Source: Medicago truncatula
Lineage: Eukaryota > Streptophyta > Magnoliopsida > Fabales > Fabaceae
Assembly (NCBI RefSeq): GCF_003473485.1
Contig: NC_053042.1
Location: 52,291,762 to 52,355,761 of the forward strand
Length of the DNA stretch: 64,000 nucleotides
Direction: 5' to 3'
Positions 55,462-64,000 of this stretch are shown here, in pieces (the stretch's first letter is position 1; every line of letters begins with the position of its first letter). Below the pieces are notes generated by a model. That model did not search any database. It was not told the DNA's origin and was given only the letters and a program-made list of their open reading frames with translations. The position numbers were made by a program, and so were the translations under genes.

Positions 55462-56196
55462 TAGGGATGGCAATGGGTACCCAATGGGTAGGGTACTATA
55501 GTACCCATTTCCATACCTGCGTTTGTAAAAAATATCCGTACCCGACTCGTACCCTCGTGGGCAACAACTTTAGTGCCTTTCTCCATACTCTATGGGCACC
55601 TAAGTGTTCATACCCGCACCCATTACCCGCATTTTAATTATGAAAAGACAATAATAAAAACCCACAATTGAAATAAAATTATTATCCAAAAAATTTCAAA
55701 TCAACTCATAAAATAATATGAATCGTAGTATTTAGCAAAAAAAAAAACAATATGTATCGTAGTATTTTTCGGGTGCCCATTGGACTTGGATCCAATTGTC
55801 ATCCCTTTAGAAGTATAAGATTCAAGAAATAGTTACCTAGAAGCAGAAGAGATGGATAACAAAAAACAACAAAATGCAGGCATGCAGAAGAGATTCAACA
55901 CAGCAGAAGGTTAGGTTTATGTTACTATAATAAGCAATTTTTAGGTTTAGGTTTAAGCTTAAATAGTTAGGTAAATTAATTAATTAATATATAAATAATT
56001 TATTATATTATATAAATACATATGTGCGGGTTGCGGGGATGGGTAGTATAGTGCCCGTATCCGTGTCCGTACTCTTTTAAGTTTGCGGGTAATTACCCGG
56101 ACCCATGCCCATACCCATAAAAGCGGGGATTTACCCGACCCATTGCGGGTAATTTTTGCAGATGCCCATCGAACCTGGGTCTAATTGCCATGCCTA
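55462..56196. mobile_element. hAT-type element, apparently dimeric
   Basis: Ends TAGGGATGGCAATGGGTACC and (complement) TAGGCATGGCAATTAGACCC, with near-perfect 8-bp duplication GTACGTTT / GTACCTTT. A second right-end-like sequence GGATCCAATTGTCATCCCTT lies at about 55788-55807, suggesting a shorter element (55462 to about 55808) joined to another right half. GGGTACCC/TACCCG motifs throughout. No protein. Confidence 0.7.
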
Positions 56197-56204
56197 GTAC
56201 CTTT

Positions 56205-57564
56205 ATGTTTATAAGCTATACAATCTTATACTATAAAGAATTCCTAAATTAAGCATCAATCTATCTATTTGTCTCTTATAAAGCAATTACTTTGTGATGC
56301 TCACAAATAAGTAATATTTGTGTCCAGTGCATAGAATGGAGGTTACGTTGCGTCAGATGAATGTGTGTGTAGTACATAGGATTCCCCGCTCGCAGTCAAA
56401 TAGTGATTGCAGGTGAATGCCACCGAATTTCACTCAGTAATTTTTAGTATAGTGTTAAATCTGCATCATACGATTTCAACGAAAGAGTCTAATTTAATGC
56501 AGGGTATCCGGGTCCATGCTTTCAGTTTCAATAAGAGTTTTACAAGATGAACTTGCTAAATACATTCATTGATTTGTAATTCTTATATAAAGCCAATATT
56601 ATAAAATGAAGAAACTCGTTATTATTTTTAAAATTCCAATATTAATGTAATATTTGTTCATTTTATTTGCAAAAAAACCTTTAAAATATCCCCGTGTTCA
56701 TATATGTATGTACAAATGTTTTTTTTTTTTTTTTGAGGGAGGATTTACAAATGTTCATCATTGATAAATATTAAAAAAAAAATACAAAACAATATCGTAT
56801 AAAGTTTTTTTTTACGTATTATTGACAAAAGAAAAGAAAATATCTCATTCATCAGTAAAAGAAAATAGATAAAAAAAATGAATGAAAAAGAAAAGAAGAA
56901 AATAGTTAAAATAAATAATAGAAGGAAAATAGTTAAAATGGTGTTGCTTTGGATAAGGGGTTCAAATATGGTTTATGATCAAATATTATGACATAATTTG
57001 ATCAATGCATATAGTTTTAATGGGATAAGACTTGGTTTTTGGTTGGTGTTACTTTGGATATGGTGGCTGGTGAGGATTTGCATGTTGAGAATGCGAATGG
57101 ATAAAGTATGCCCAATTGCCCATGGCTTTGGAAAATATAGGGGGACCCAAATACCATTTTGGAAAAGAGAGCTAAAATTATAAGGATAAAGAAACTGATA
57201 ATAGTTACTTAGATGTTAGAGGAAGAAAGAATCAAGTGTCAAATCACAATCCCAGAATCATCTGTAACTGTTCCTTTGGTATTCCTGAATCTCAATAAAA
57301 CATTAGAAAATATGGCTGGTAGTGGTACGTCCAACAACATATCTTAAATATCCAAGACAGATAGAAAGAAAAAGAAAAAACAAATACATAATGAAGCTGA
57401 GAAGCATGGTAGTAATCATGTGGAAGGTAGTAATTCTGTTTATACAGGAGGACTGGACAAAATTGATATAGTTATATGCCCTGTTGTTAATGTTTAGAAA
57501 ACTAGCAATGAGGTCAATGGAGCAAAGTGAGAAGTTGAACAAGAATGATAACCAACTGAATATA
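56205..57564. other. Intergenic; one upstream-type motif
   Basis: CATAGAATGGAGGTTACGTT at about 56330 is another copy of the upstream motif. Frames at 56998 and 57303 have no recognisable features. A T run at 56718. Confidence 0.4.
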
Positions 57565-59053
57565 CAGTGGCGTTGTCAGGACCTTGGATTAGACGGTTCA
57601 ATTTTTTTTTGTTGAGCAAAGATATATTAATGCATTTCATTTATAAATAAAGAGTACAATATTCAATTGTAATAAAAAAAAATTCCAAACATAGTCTACG
57701 AATGTCTCCTACGGGGTTTAATGTTCTAAAATTGTTGAATAATCAACTCATCATCAATGTTGCTGTTGTAGTATGACTCAAAATTTGATGGATGGAGAAT
57801 ATTGTTGCTAAAAATATAAAAGATTTGTTTCAAATATATTTTGTGCTGAAAATATATTTATGGACAATAAATATATTTTTGTACCGTATGAAGAACGATT
57901 TGATGCACATATATTTTGAAAGGGAATATTATATTTTTGATGCAAATATTCTTTCATTGAAGAAAGAAAAAAAAAAAAAAAAAACGTATCTTCAGTGTAG
58001 TATTTGTTCCAAATTTATGAGTTATACTTTTACTATAAATATAGACCTTGAATCAGAGTAAACCTTAAGATAGAGGGGGAGGGGGTTGAAACAAGGGTTT
58101 AGAAAGGCAACAACAAAACTAGGGTTTATATAGAGTTTGTCTCTTTGGAACAAACACTAGGGTTTGAGGGTTGATTCACCTTGAGAAACACTATTAGGAT
58201 TGAGTCTCTTGGTTACCGGGAAGAGGCTGGGACTTTGGGTAGAATTAGGCGGGAGACTTATTCTTGTAACCCATTGATATCTCTTTTGTAACGTTACTCA
58301 TCATATAGTGGAACGGGTTACCCATTGATTTTTCATCGAATTCGCAACAGTTGCCGAACACATATCTCTCGGTATAAATTCATGAGACAATTGTTCATTA
58401 ATTCTTTTGAAAAAAAAAAAGGTCATTAATTTATCTTCCATTTTATTATTCAATTTAGTTTTCACAATCTTCATAGCAAAAGAGATTCCTATGAAGTTTC
58501 ATGTTGATTGAAGGAAATAACAAACTCCAAGTTTCCAGCACATATCATACAAACAAAGCTAATCTTTTACGAATCACTCCAAGAATCATATAAAGATTGC
58601 AAAACATAATTTCATAAACTTGCTTCAAACAAGGACTTCTTTTTTAAGTTCGCTACGATACGTTCTTGATATTTAGTGGCATTTTCACACATAAACATCA
58701 TAAGATCAGTCCATAGAATTCATTAGTGTAATCAACAAAACAACCACTCAATTTTGACTATATAAAACAACCATTACATATAAAACAAAAAATCAAAATA
58801 TTGATAATTTATTACAACTCTAATCAATTTCACAATACAAACCTATCATTAGTACCCCAAATTGCATATAGGTTAGAGAGAAGTTAACATGTGTAAATGA
58901 ATGAAGAGAAAGTTGTTTGGGTTTTTGACTAGCTGGTGCAAAAAAAATAAAATGAGGAGGTTCAAAATGCAAAAACAATAGGGATATATGTGAAAAAAAA
59001 TTAATTTGAGGGTTGGCAAATGCATCCCCTCACCGCAATGTGGCTCTGCCACT
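57565..59053. mobile_element. Degenerate hAT-like element, ~1.49 kb
   Basis: Left CAGTGGCGTTGTCAGGACCT and right end GCAATGTGGCTCTGCCAC (complement GTGGCAGAGCCACATTGC) are imperfect inverted ends of the CAGTGGCGGAGCC type. TGAATATA / TAAATATA flank it. Interior partly low complexity; no transposase seen. Confidence 0.5.
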
Positions 59054-59248
59054 AAATATAAGCAACCTAAGGTCGGTTTTAGTCGAAGAAACTATGATAC
59101 ATGCACAAAAATAGATAATGGAGCTCCCTAATATCGGTTGCTCTCTTATAAAAACTAAAACGAAAAGTTCGGGACTAAAAACATATTTAACTCTATTATT
59201 TTTTAAAACACACATAAATGCTAACATTACATAAATATAACTGCATTA

Positions 59249-60628
59249 TTAACAACGTTTGTGTTTCTTAATGTCTTCCATAAATGCATCAAGATGTCGG
59301 TCCGAGGAACCACCAACCGCCACTGCTTCCTCCGCCGCCTTTTTCAACTTGGTTGCATTTTTCTTCAACGTCTCTGCTTTTTCCCCTGTTGTAACTTCCA
59401 ATAAGCATTTCTTTAAATCATCTCTTCTTACCAGTTTCCTTTCACCACGAGCCAATCTAATCCCAACCCCATAAACATCAACCAAGAACTTTGCGTTTGT
59501 AAGTTGGTCACCAAATGTTGGAAATGTCAACATTGGAACTCCTAAAGTAAGTGCTTCCATTGATGAGTTCCAACCACAATGTGTTATGAAACATGCCACT
59601 GATGGATGAGCCAATACTTGTTCTTGTGGACTCCAATTCACTACTTTTCCTCTCCCACTTGTTTCCTCCAAGAATCCATACGGCAAATCATCATGTTGTT
59701 TCTTTGCCCACAAAAATGTGACTTGAGAATCCAATAACCCATATGCTATTTCATACACTAGTTCTTGAGGAAGATACACAACAGTACCAAAAGAAATATA
59801 AACCACAGAACCTTTTGGCTTTGTGTTTAGCCACTCTATAATATTACAATCATCATTGCTCTTAGTGAAATCACCAAGTATATTGTTGCTTGCTCCGTTT
59901 GCCTTTGGATTTTTAAACAAAGGACCAACGGGTCTTATGGCGATTGATTTTTCCGAAATATAATCGATGAAATCATGCTCTAATTCTTCAAAGGTATCCA
60001 CTAATACACAAAACACTTTAGACATGTCCTTTATCTGTGCCGTGGTGAGTGTCCCTAGAATTGGATATCTACAAAAAGGATGTATAAAATCTGGGATTTC
60101 ATTGTATTTAAGAACTATAGAAGAGTTGAGTTGAACATCAATATAAGGTTCTTCATTTGAAGGGAAAGGTAACAATTTGTGGACATAATCATAGCAAATG
60201 GTGAAAACAGCACTAGAATTAGTCCATAACAAAGCAGAAGGAATATTGTGTTCAAAAGCTATATCACTAACCCATGGAAAAAAAGGGTTGTTTATAATAC
60301 ATGAAATTGGTTTGTTCGAATCAGCATGATTCTTTATCATTTGAGAAATAAATTGTCTCCCAACAAGCTCAAGTTTTTTGTGGTGGTCAAGAGGGTGAGC
60401 ATAATCGGGTAAACCGTCATCAAAGAACTGGAACATTAGAGAACCATCACCAATTGGAGTAGCTAATTTGTTGGTGATTCGCATATTTTTGCCACCTTTT
60501 TCTGTTGTGATGAAGATGACAGAAGCACCCTTTGCAGCAAGACATTTACCTAGTCTAAGAAGAGGGTTTATGTGTCCTTGTGCTGGAAAAGAAACAAGGA
60601 GGATGTGAATTGAAGCTTCGGATGCCAT
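59249..60628 (-). CDS. UDP-glycosyltransferase, UGT84-like
   Basis: Single exon, 459 residues. SFPAQGHINPLL (His19), INNPFFPWVSD, PSPG box WSPQEQVLAHPSVACFITHC ... GWNSSMEALTLGVPM ... FGDQ. It belongs with 53642 (LNSSIVLKYNEIPDFIHPF, ANGASNN loop). Differences: WVSD instead of WVCD, VRRDDLKKCLLEV, and a shorter tail ending KKHKRC, where paralogs continue with an NIQK-type end. The tail change is at the very terminus, beyond the helix that packs on the N-terminal domain, so activity is probably kept. Its ATG follows a TATA box by about 50 bp. Acceptor unknown. Confidence 0.95.
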   Translation of the reverse strand: MASEASIHILLVSFPAQGHINPLLRLGKCLAAKGASVIFITTEKGGKNMRITNKLATPIGDGSLMFQFFDDGLPDYAHPLDHHKKLELVGRQFISQMIKNHADSNKPISCIINNPFFPWVSDIAFEHNIPSALLWTNSSAVFTICYDYVHKLLPFPSNEEPYIDVQLNSSIVLKYNEIPDFIHPFCRYPILGTLTTAQIKDMSKVFCVLVDTFEELEHDFIDYISEKSIAIRPVGPLFKNPKANGASNNILGDFTKSNDDCNIIEWLNTKPKGSVVYISFGTVVYLPQELVYEIAYGLLDSQVTFLWAKKQHDDLPYGFLEETSGRGKVVNWSPQEQVLAHPSVACFITHCGWNSSMEALTLGVPMLTFPTFGDQLTNAKFLVDVYGVGIRLARGERKLVRRDDLKKCLLEVTTGEKAETLKKNATKLKKAAEEAVAVGGSSDRHLDAFMEDIKKHKRC

Positions 60629-60675
60629 TTTTGTTTTTCTATTTCGGTGCTTTACTTCTCTACTGCTAGAGAGAG

Positions 60676-60683
60676 GTATATAG
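60676..60683 (-). promoter_or_regulatory. TATA box of UGT 59249-60628
   Basis: The minus strand reads CTATATAC about 48-55 bp upstream of the ATG. Confidence 0.5.
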
Positions 60684-62225
60684 CATGAGAATATACTTTT
60701 CCTATCCTCTTTTTTATTTTATTTTAGAGTAATGATATTTAAACAATCATTTAGTAATAATTTTATGATAATGTTAAGATTTTTTATCGATCAAAAATAA
60801 TAAAAAGAAAAAGAAAAAATAAAAATATAACATAACTATGAATGAAAATATTGTCTAAAATTGTCATAAAATAATTGTTCGAATATTATTTTAATTTGTT
60901 TTTTAGTATACAATAATGATCTTAGCTCTTAACTTTTGTATTTTTGTCTAATATAATAATCATAGAGTGGTTGTACCAAAAAATAATAATAATCATAGCG
61001 TGAGTTGTGGATGACAATAAAGTGGTAAGTTGATTTGGCGGTCAGCGGTCAACGGTCAAAGCAGGTGGATGTAGCTGGGTGCTCCTATTAAGGTCCTAGC
61101 CTTGAAATGTGACAACAATTTTGGAAGTTGATTAGGTCAAAAGTGCATTTTTTAAAGATTAATGGTCAAATTTGTTTTTTTTTGTCAAAATCACAAGTTT
61201 TAAAAAATTAAAGGACTAAAAATACATTTAAACAAGAATTTTATTATAACTTCAATTAACTGATGGAATTATCCCTTAATTAATTGATCATTGAATCAGA
61301 TATTAAATTTTTGAAAGGAAAAAAATAGTTTTTTCTTTATCCTTTAAAAAGTGTAGCAAATTAGATGAGTATATCTATACTTACTTTTTCATTAATTCAT
61401 TTATACTCTTAAACAATTTTTCTATGACAAAGATTGGTGTTGGTGTCATTAAAAAAAAATAAGAATTTAGATTATATTTTATTTTGTTATTTTGTTGGTG
61501 TCATTGAAATAAATAATGATGATTAGTTTGATTTGTTATAGATAATCACAATTTTTTTTATTTTTTTATGAACAATTTTTTTATGAGAGATAGAGAGAGA
61601 GAGAGAGAGAGGTGAGAGAGAGAGAAGGGAGAGAAGGGGGAGGGGGAGAGAGAGAAAGAATGGAAAAAAAAGAAATAATAGCTTTTAAAAGAAAAACAAT
61701 CCCAACAAATCTCATCTTTTCATGAAAGACTTTTTCTTGTTAAAATTACACTACAGAATCCCACAAAATCCAATTTATTAAACAATCTTTCGAAATTTGA
61801 ATAATTTTGAATACCACGTGACTTTTTTTAAGTGATGAAAAATGATTGAATACCTCAAAACTTTTTTAAAATGACAAAGAGTCTTGATTGAATATCACAA
61901 AACGTTTTTTAAATTACAAAATTTTTTGATTAAATACCTCAAAACCTTTTCATAATTAAAAAATCTTTTAAAATCCTATAATATCCTAATCCAATATATT
62001 CCCTTATTTTAATAAAAAAGTTATAGATGTGAGGGGAGAGTGTTGCCCATAAATATGGTCGTAAACTCTTATTTTATTTTTGGTCAAAAAGTGTTGCCCA
62101 TAAAATACTTGTTAATTGACAAAATATTAAAATATTGCATTGAGAGTCGTGTGTTTATTAATTTTTAAAAAGTTCAATTTTGAGATTCTTGTTTGCTTAG
62201 TTCAGTTACTACTCATAATGCATAT
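60684..62225. other. Intergenic with GA microsatellite
   Basis: GA-rich tract at about 61588-61652. Otherwise AT-rich and without recognised genes or elements. Confidence 0.5.
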
Positions 62226-62626
62226 GTCAAATGTAATTAAAAGTCTTTAAGTTTTTCGTTTTTTCTAAAATGGTCATTTAAGTTTCAAACAAGTCCTTTT
62301 AATTTTTGAATCGTTTCAAACAAGTCCTATTGTAGATAGCATAGTTGGTGATTGCTTCCTTGAACTCATCTTTGGTACCAAATCTGACTCCTAACATCCA
62401 CTTAAAATTAGTCATCTTTTTAGGCATGACAAATAATGGATAATGTTCTTTGTTGCTATCATCTGAATCATCACCATCATCCTCTAAATGGACTTGTTTG
62501 AAACGATTCAAAAACTAAAAGGACTTGTTTGGAACTTTTGAAACATAAAGGGCTTGTTTGGGTTGAAACTTAAAGGACCACAATAGAAAAAAACGAAAAA
62601 CTTAAAGACCTTTAGATGCATTTGAC
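62226..62626 (-). mobile_element. Small MULE derivative with transposase scrap
   Basis: Inverted arms of about 80-100 bp: GTCAAATGTAATTAAAAGTC at the left, and the complement of AAGACCTTTAGATGCATTTGAC at the right; both arms carry CTTTAAGTTTTTCGTTTTTT. The minus-strand frame 62299-62511 reads YPLFVMPKKMTNFKWMLGVR then FGTKDEFKEAITNYAIYNR, resembling the N-terminal region of plant MuDR-type transposases. Far too short to be active. Confidence 0.6.
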
Positions 62627-62918
62627 CTAATAAATAATATATATAAATTCGAGGTTAAAACTCCAGCTAAAAATAAAATTAAAAAATTCTTAAAAGTTAA
62701 AGAAGATTTTGTTTTGAAGACAAAATTTCAAAAAAAAATTCTTTTCAATATACTCCATAAGTTTGAGTACACCAGAACAAGACAAGACATTTCTCAATAA
62801 TTGTCTTAATAGTACACCATATATAACACAAAATAAAGAATTCAATAAAGACAAAATACGACAAAAGTGGTCACGATTATTTATGTGATGATAACAATCT
62901 TGTTGAATGATGACCACA
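62627..62918. other. 3' flank of the edge UGT
   Basis: AT-rich, no other feature. Confidence 0.4.
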
Positions 62919-64000
62919 TCAATTATTACTATCAATTGCAGTGACAAGAATTTCATCAACGAATCTTTGTATATTCCTGTCAGAAGAGCCACCATCAGCC
63001 ACCGCCTCCCTCGCCGCATGTTTCAGCTCCAACGCATTTTTCTTAAACACTTCAGACCTTTCTCCTCCAACAATTTCTTCAATGGCTCTTTCAACTTCAT
63101 CACTTTCAACAAACCCATCATTGTCCTGTTTCAACCGGATCCCCATACGAAAAACATCAGAAACAAGTGTTGCATTTGTTGGTTGATCAGTCCATTGTGG
63201 ATAACCAATCATAGGTACTCCTGCAGTTATAGCTTCCAATGTAGAATTCCATCCACAGTGTGTTAAGAAACACGCTATTGCAGGATGAACCAAAACCTTA
63301 GTTTGTGGACACCATGTAACAACCAATCCTTTCTCTTTTGTTTCTTCTAAGAATTTTTCAGACAGCTGAACTTTTTCAGCCCCAATATCATTACTCTTCA
63401 TCACCCAGAGAAAATATTTGTTACTGTTTTTCAATGCACTTGCTATGCTTTGCATTTGTTTTTCTGATAAAAAAATGAGACTTCCGAATGAAATATATAT
63501 AACTGAAGATGGTAGCTTTTGGTTAAGCCATTCCATGCAAGAATCTTGGGGAGTCCACATTTCAATTCCAACGTCTTGTTTTTGATCTTGACCTAGTAAT
63601 GAAGGTGGAACTAATGGGCCTACAGGTGTAATTGGGAAAATCTCAGCCATTGAATCAATGACATCTTTTTCCAATTCGTAGAAAGAATTTGCTAATACCC
63701 ATTTCAGTTTCTTCATGTCTTGGAACATTTCAGCTAAAACATCGGACATGGTTTTTATAGGATTTGATGGAAGAATAAAAGATGGAAGGTCTTGTGGTTT
63801 CAGCAATGGAAGACCGGGTAATTCCACGTCGATTTCGGGGTTTTCTAGGGTTGGAAACTGGTTGAGTTCGTTGTAGAAACGATAGTATATGGAGTAAAGG
63901 GTACAAGGTTGAATCCAAAGACAAGCACATGGGATATTCAATTCATAAGCCACGTTTGCTACCCAAGGAACAAAAGGGTTATTGATAATGCAAGCTAATT
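62919..64000 (-). CDS. UDP-glycosyltransferase, different clade, cut by the window edge
   Basis: The frame is open from the edge (LACIINNPFVPWVANVAYELN...) to a stop at 62919, about 360 residues, lacking the N-terminal His region beyond the window. PSPG box WCPQTKVLVHPAIACFLTHC ... GWNSTLEAITAGVPM ... QWTDQPTNA, final Gln. It is clearly less related to the five cluster copies (WCPQ not WSPQ, WTDQPTNA not GDQxTNA, tail VDEILVTAIDSNN), but INNPFVPWV and the (K)KNALELK..A.EAVADGGSSDRN tail still place it in the group L/UGT84-like neighbourhood; UGT83-type is an alternative. It appears intact as far as it can be seen. A GTG at 63953 is inside the gene and not a start. Confidence 0.9.
   Translation of the reverse strand, partial: LACIINNPFVPWVANVAYELNIPCACLWIQPCTLYSIYYRFYNELNQFPTLENPEIDVELPGLPLLKPQDLPSFILPSNPIKTMSDVLAEMFQDMKKLKWVLANSFYELEKDVIDSMAEIFPITPVGPLVPPSLLGQDQKQDVGIEMWTPQDSCMEWLNQKLPSSVIYISFGSLIFLSEKQMQSIASALKNSNKYFLWVMKSNDIGAEKVQLSEKFLEETKEKGLVVTWCPQTKVLVHPAIACFLTHCGWNSTLEAITAGVPMIGYPQWTDQPTNATLVSDVFRMGIRLKQDNDGFVESDEVERAIEEIVGGERSEVFKKNALELKHAAREAVADGGSSDRNIQRFVDEILVTAIDSNN

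Overview
The window is plant nuclear DNA. It is AT-rich, with long intergenic spacers packed with small non-autonomous transposons, tRNA-derived SINEs and a Helitron end, plus a spliced gene with GT-AG introns. The protein families and repeat types fit a legume, most likely a Medicago-like species; the species call is inference.

The organising feature is an array of family-1 UDP-glycosyltransferases (UGTs) that look like group L, UGT84-type glucose-ester-forming enzymes. Five single-exon copies are full length: 10681-12138 (+), 45188-46627 (-), 48660-50078 (-), 53642-55042 (-) and 59249-60628 (-). A sixth, more diverged UGT runs off the right edge (62919-64000, -). The array also holds a decayed full-length copy (21018-22370), an N-terminal half (32504-33283), a C-terminal scrap fused to a lipase scrap (19955-20069) and three very short relics (about 7.6, 16.4 and 51.1 kb).

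One intact unrelated gene sits inside the array: a nine-exon acid-lipase-like gene (23637-28974, -) of the plant LIP1/MPL1 type. I resolved it exon by exon, with all phases closing. Two degenerate lipase copies (18705-19466 and 51855-52193) lie beside UGT sequence, so lipase and UGT DNA duplicated together.

Layout: 1-10.6 kb is repeats (nested MULE-type MITEs, a 5'-truncated LINE, a hAT element, SINEs). At 10.7-12.3 kb is the first UGT, whose last codons come from an inserted SINE. From 12.3 to 18.7 kb are spacers with MULE-type elements. From 18.7 to 29 kb are lipase and UGT remnants and the intact lipase gene. From 29 to 40.5 kb are a Stowaway MITE, a solo LTR, SINEs, the half UGT, large fold-back elements and a hAT element. 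From 40.5 to 44.3 kb are a small two-intron gene with B3-like segments, a higher-order minisatellite, and a PIF1-type helicase fragment followed by a Helitron 3' end. From 45 to 64 kb are the four minus-strand full-length UGTs and the edge UGT, separated by hAT elements and repeated upstream modules.

Functionally the UGTs probably use UDP-glucose (each PSPG box ends in Gln) to make glucose esters or glucosides of small acids or phenolics in the cytosol; the acceptors cannot be read from sequence. I see no clearly new multi-gene system. The most interesting signals are the SINE-derived UGT C-terminus, the lipase-UGT co-duplication with a chimeric scrap, the apparent promoter loss in one tandem UGT, and several transposon insertions that can be proved from empty paralogous sites inside this same window.
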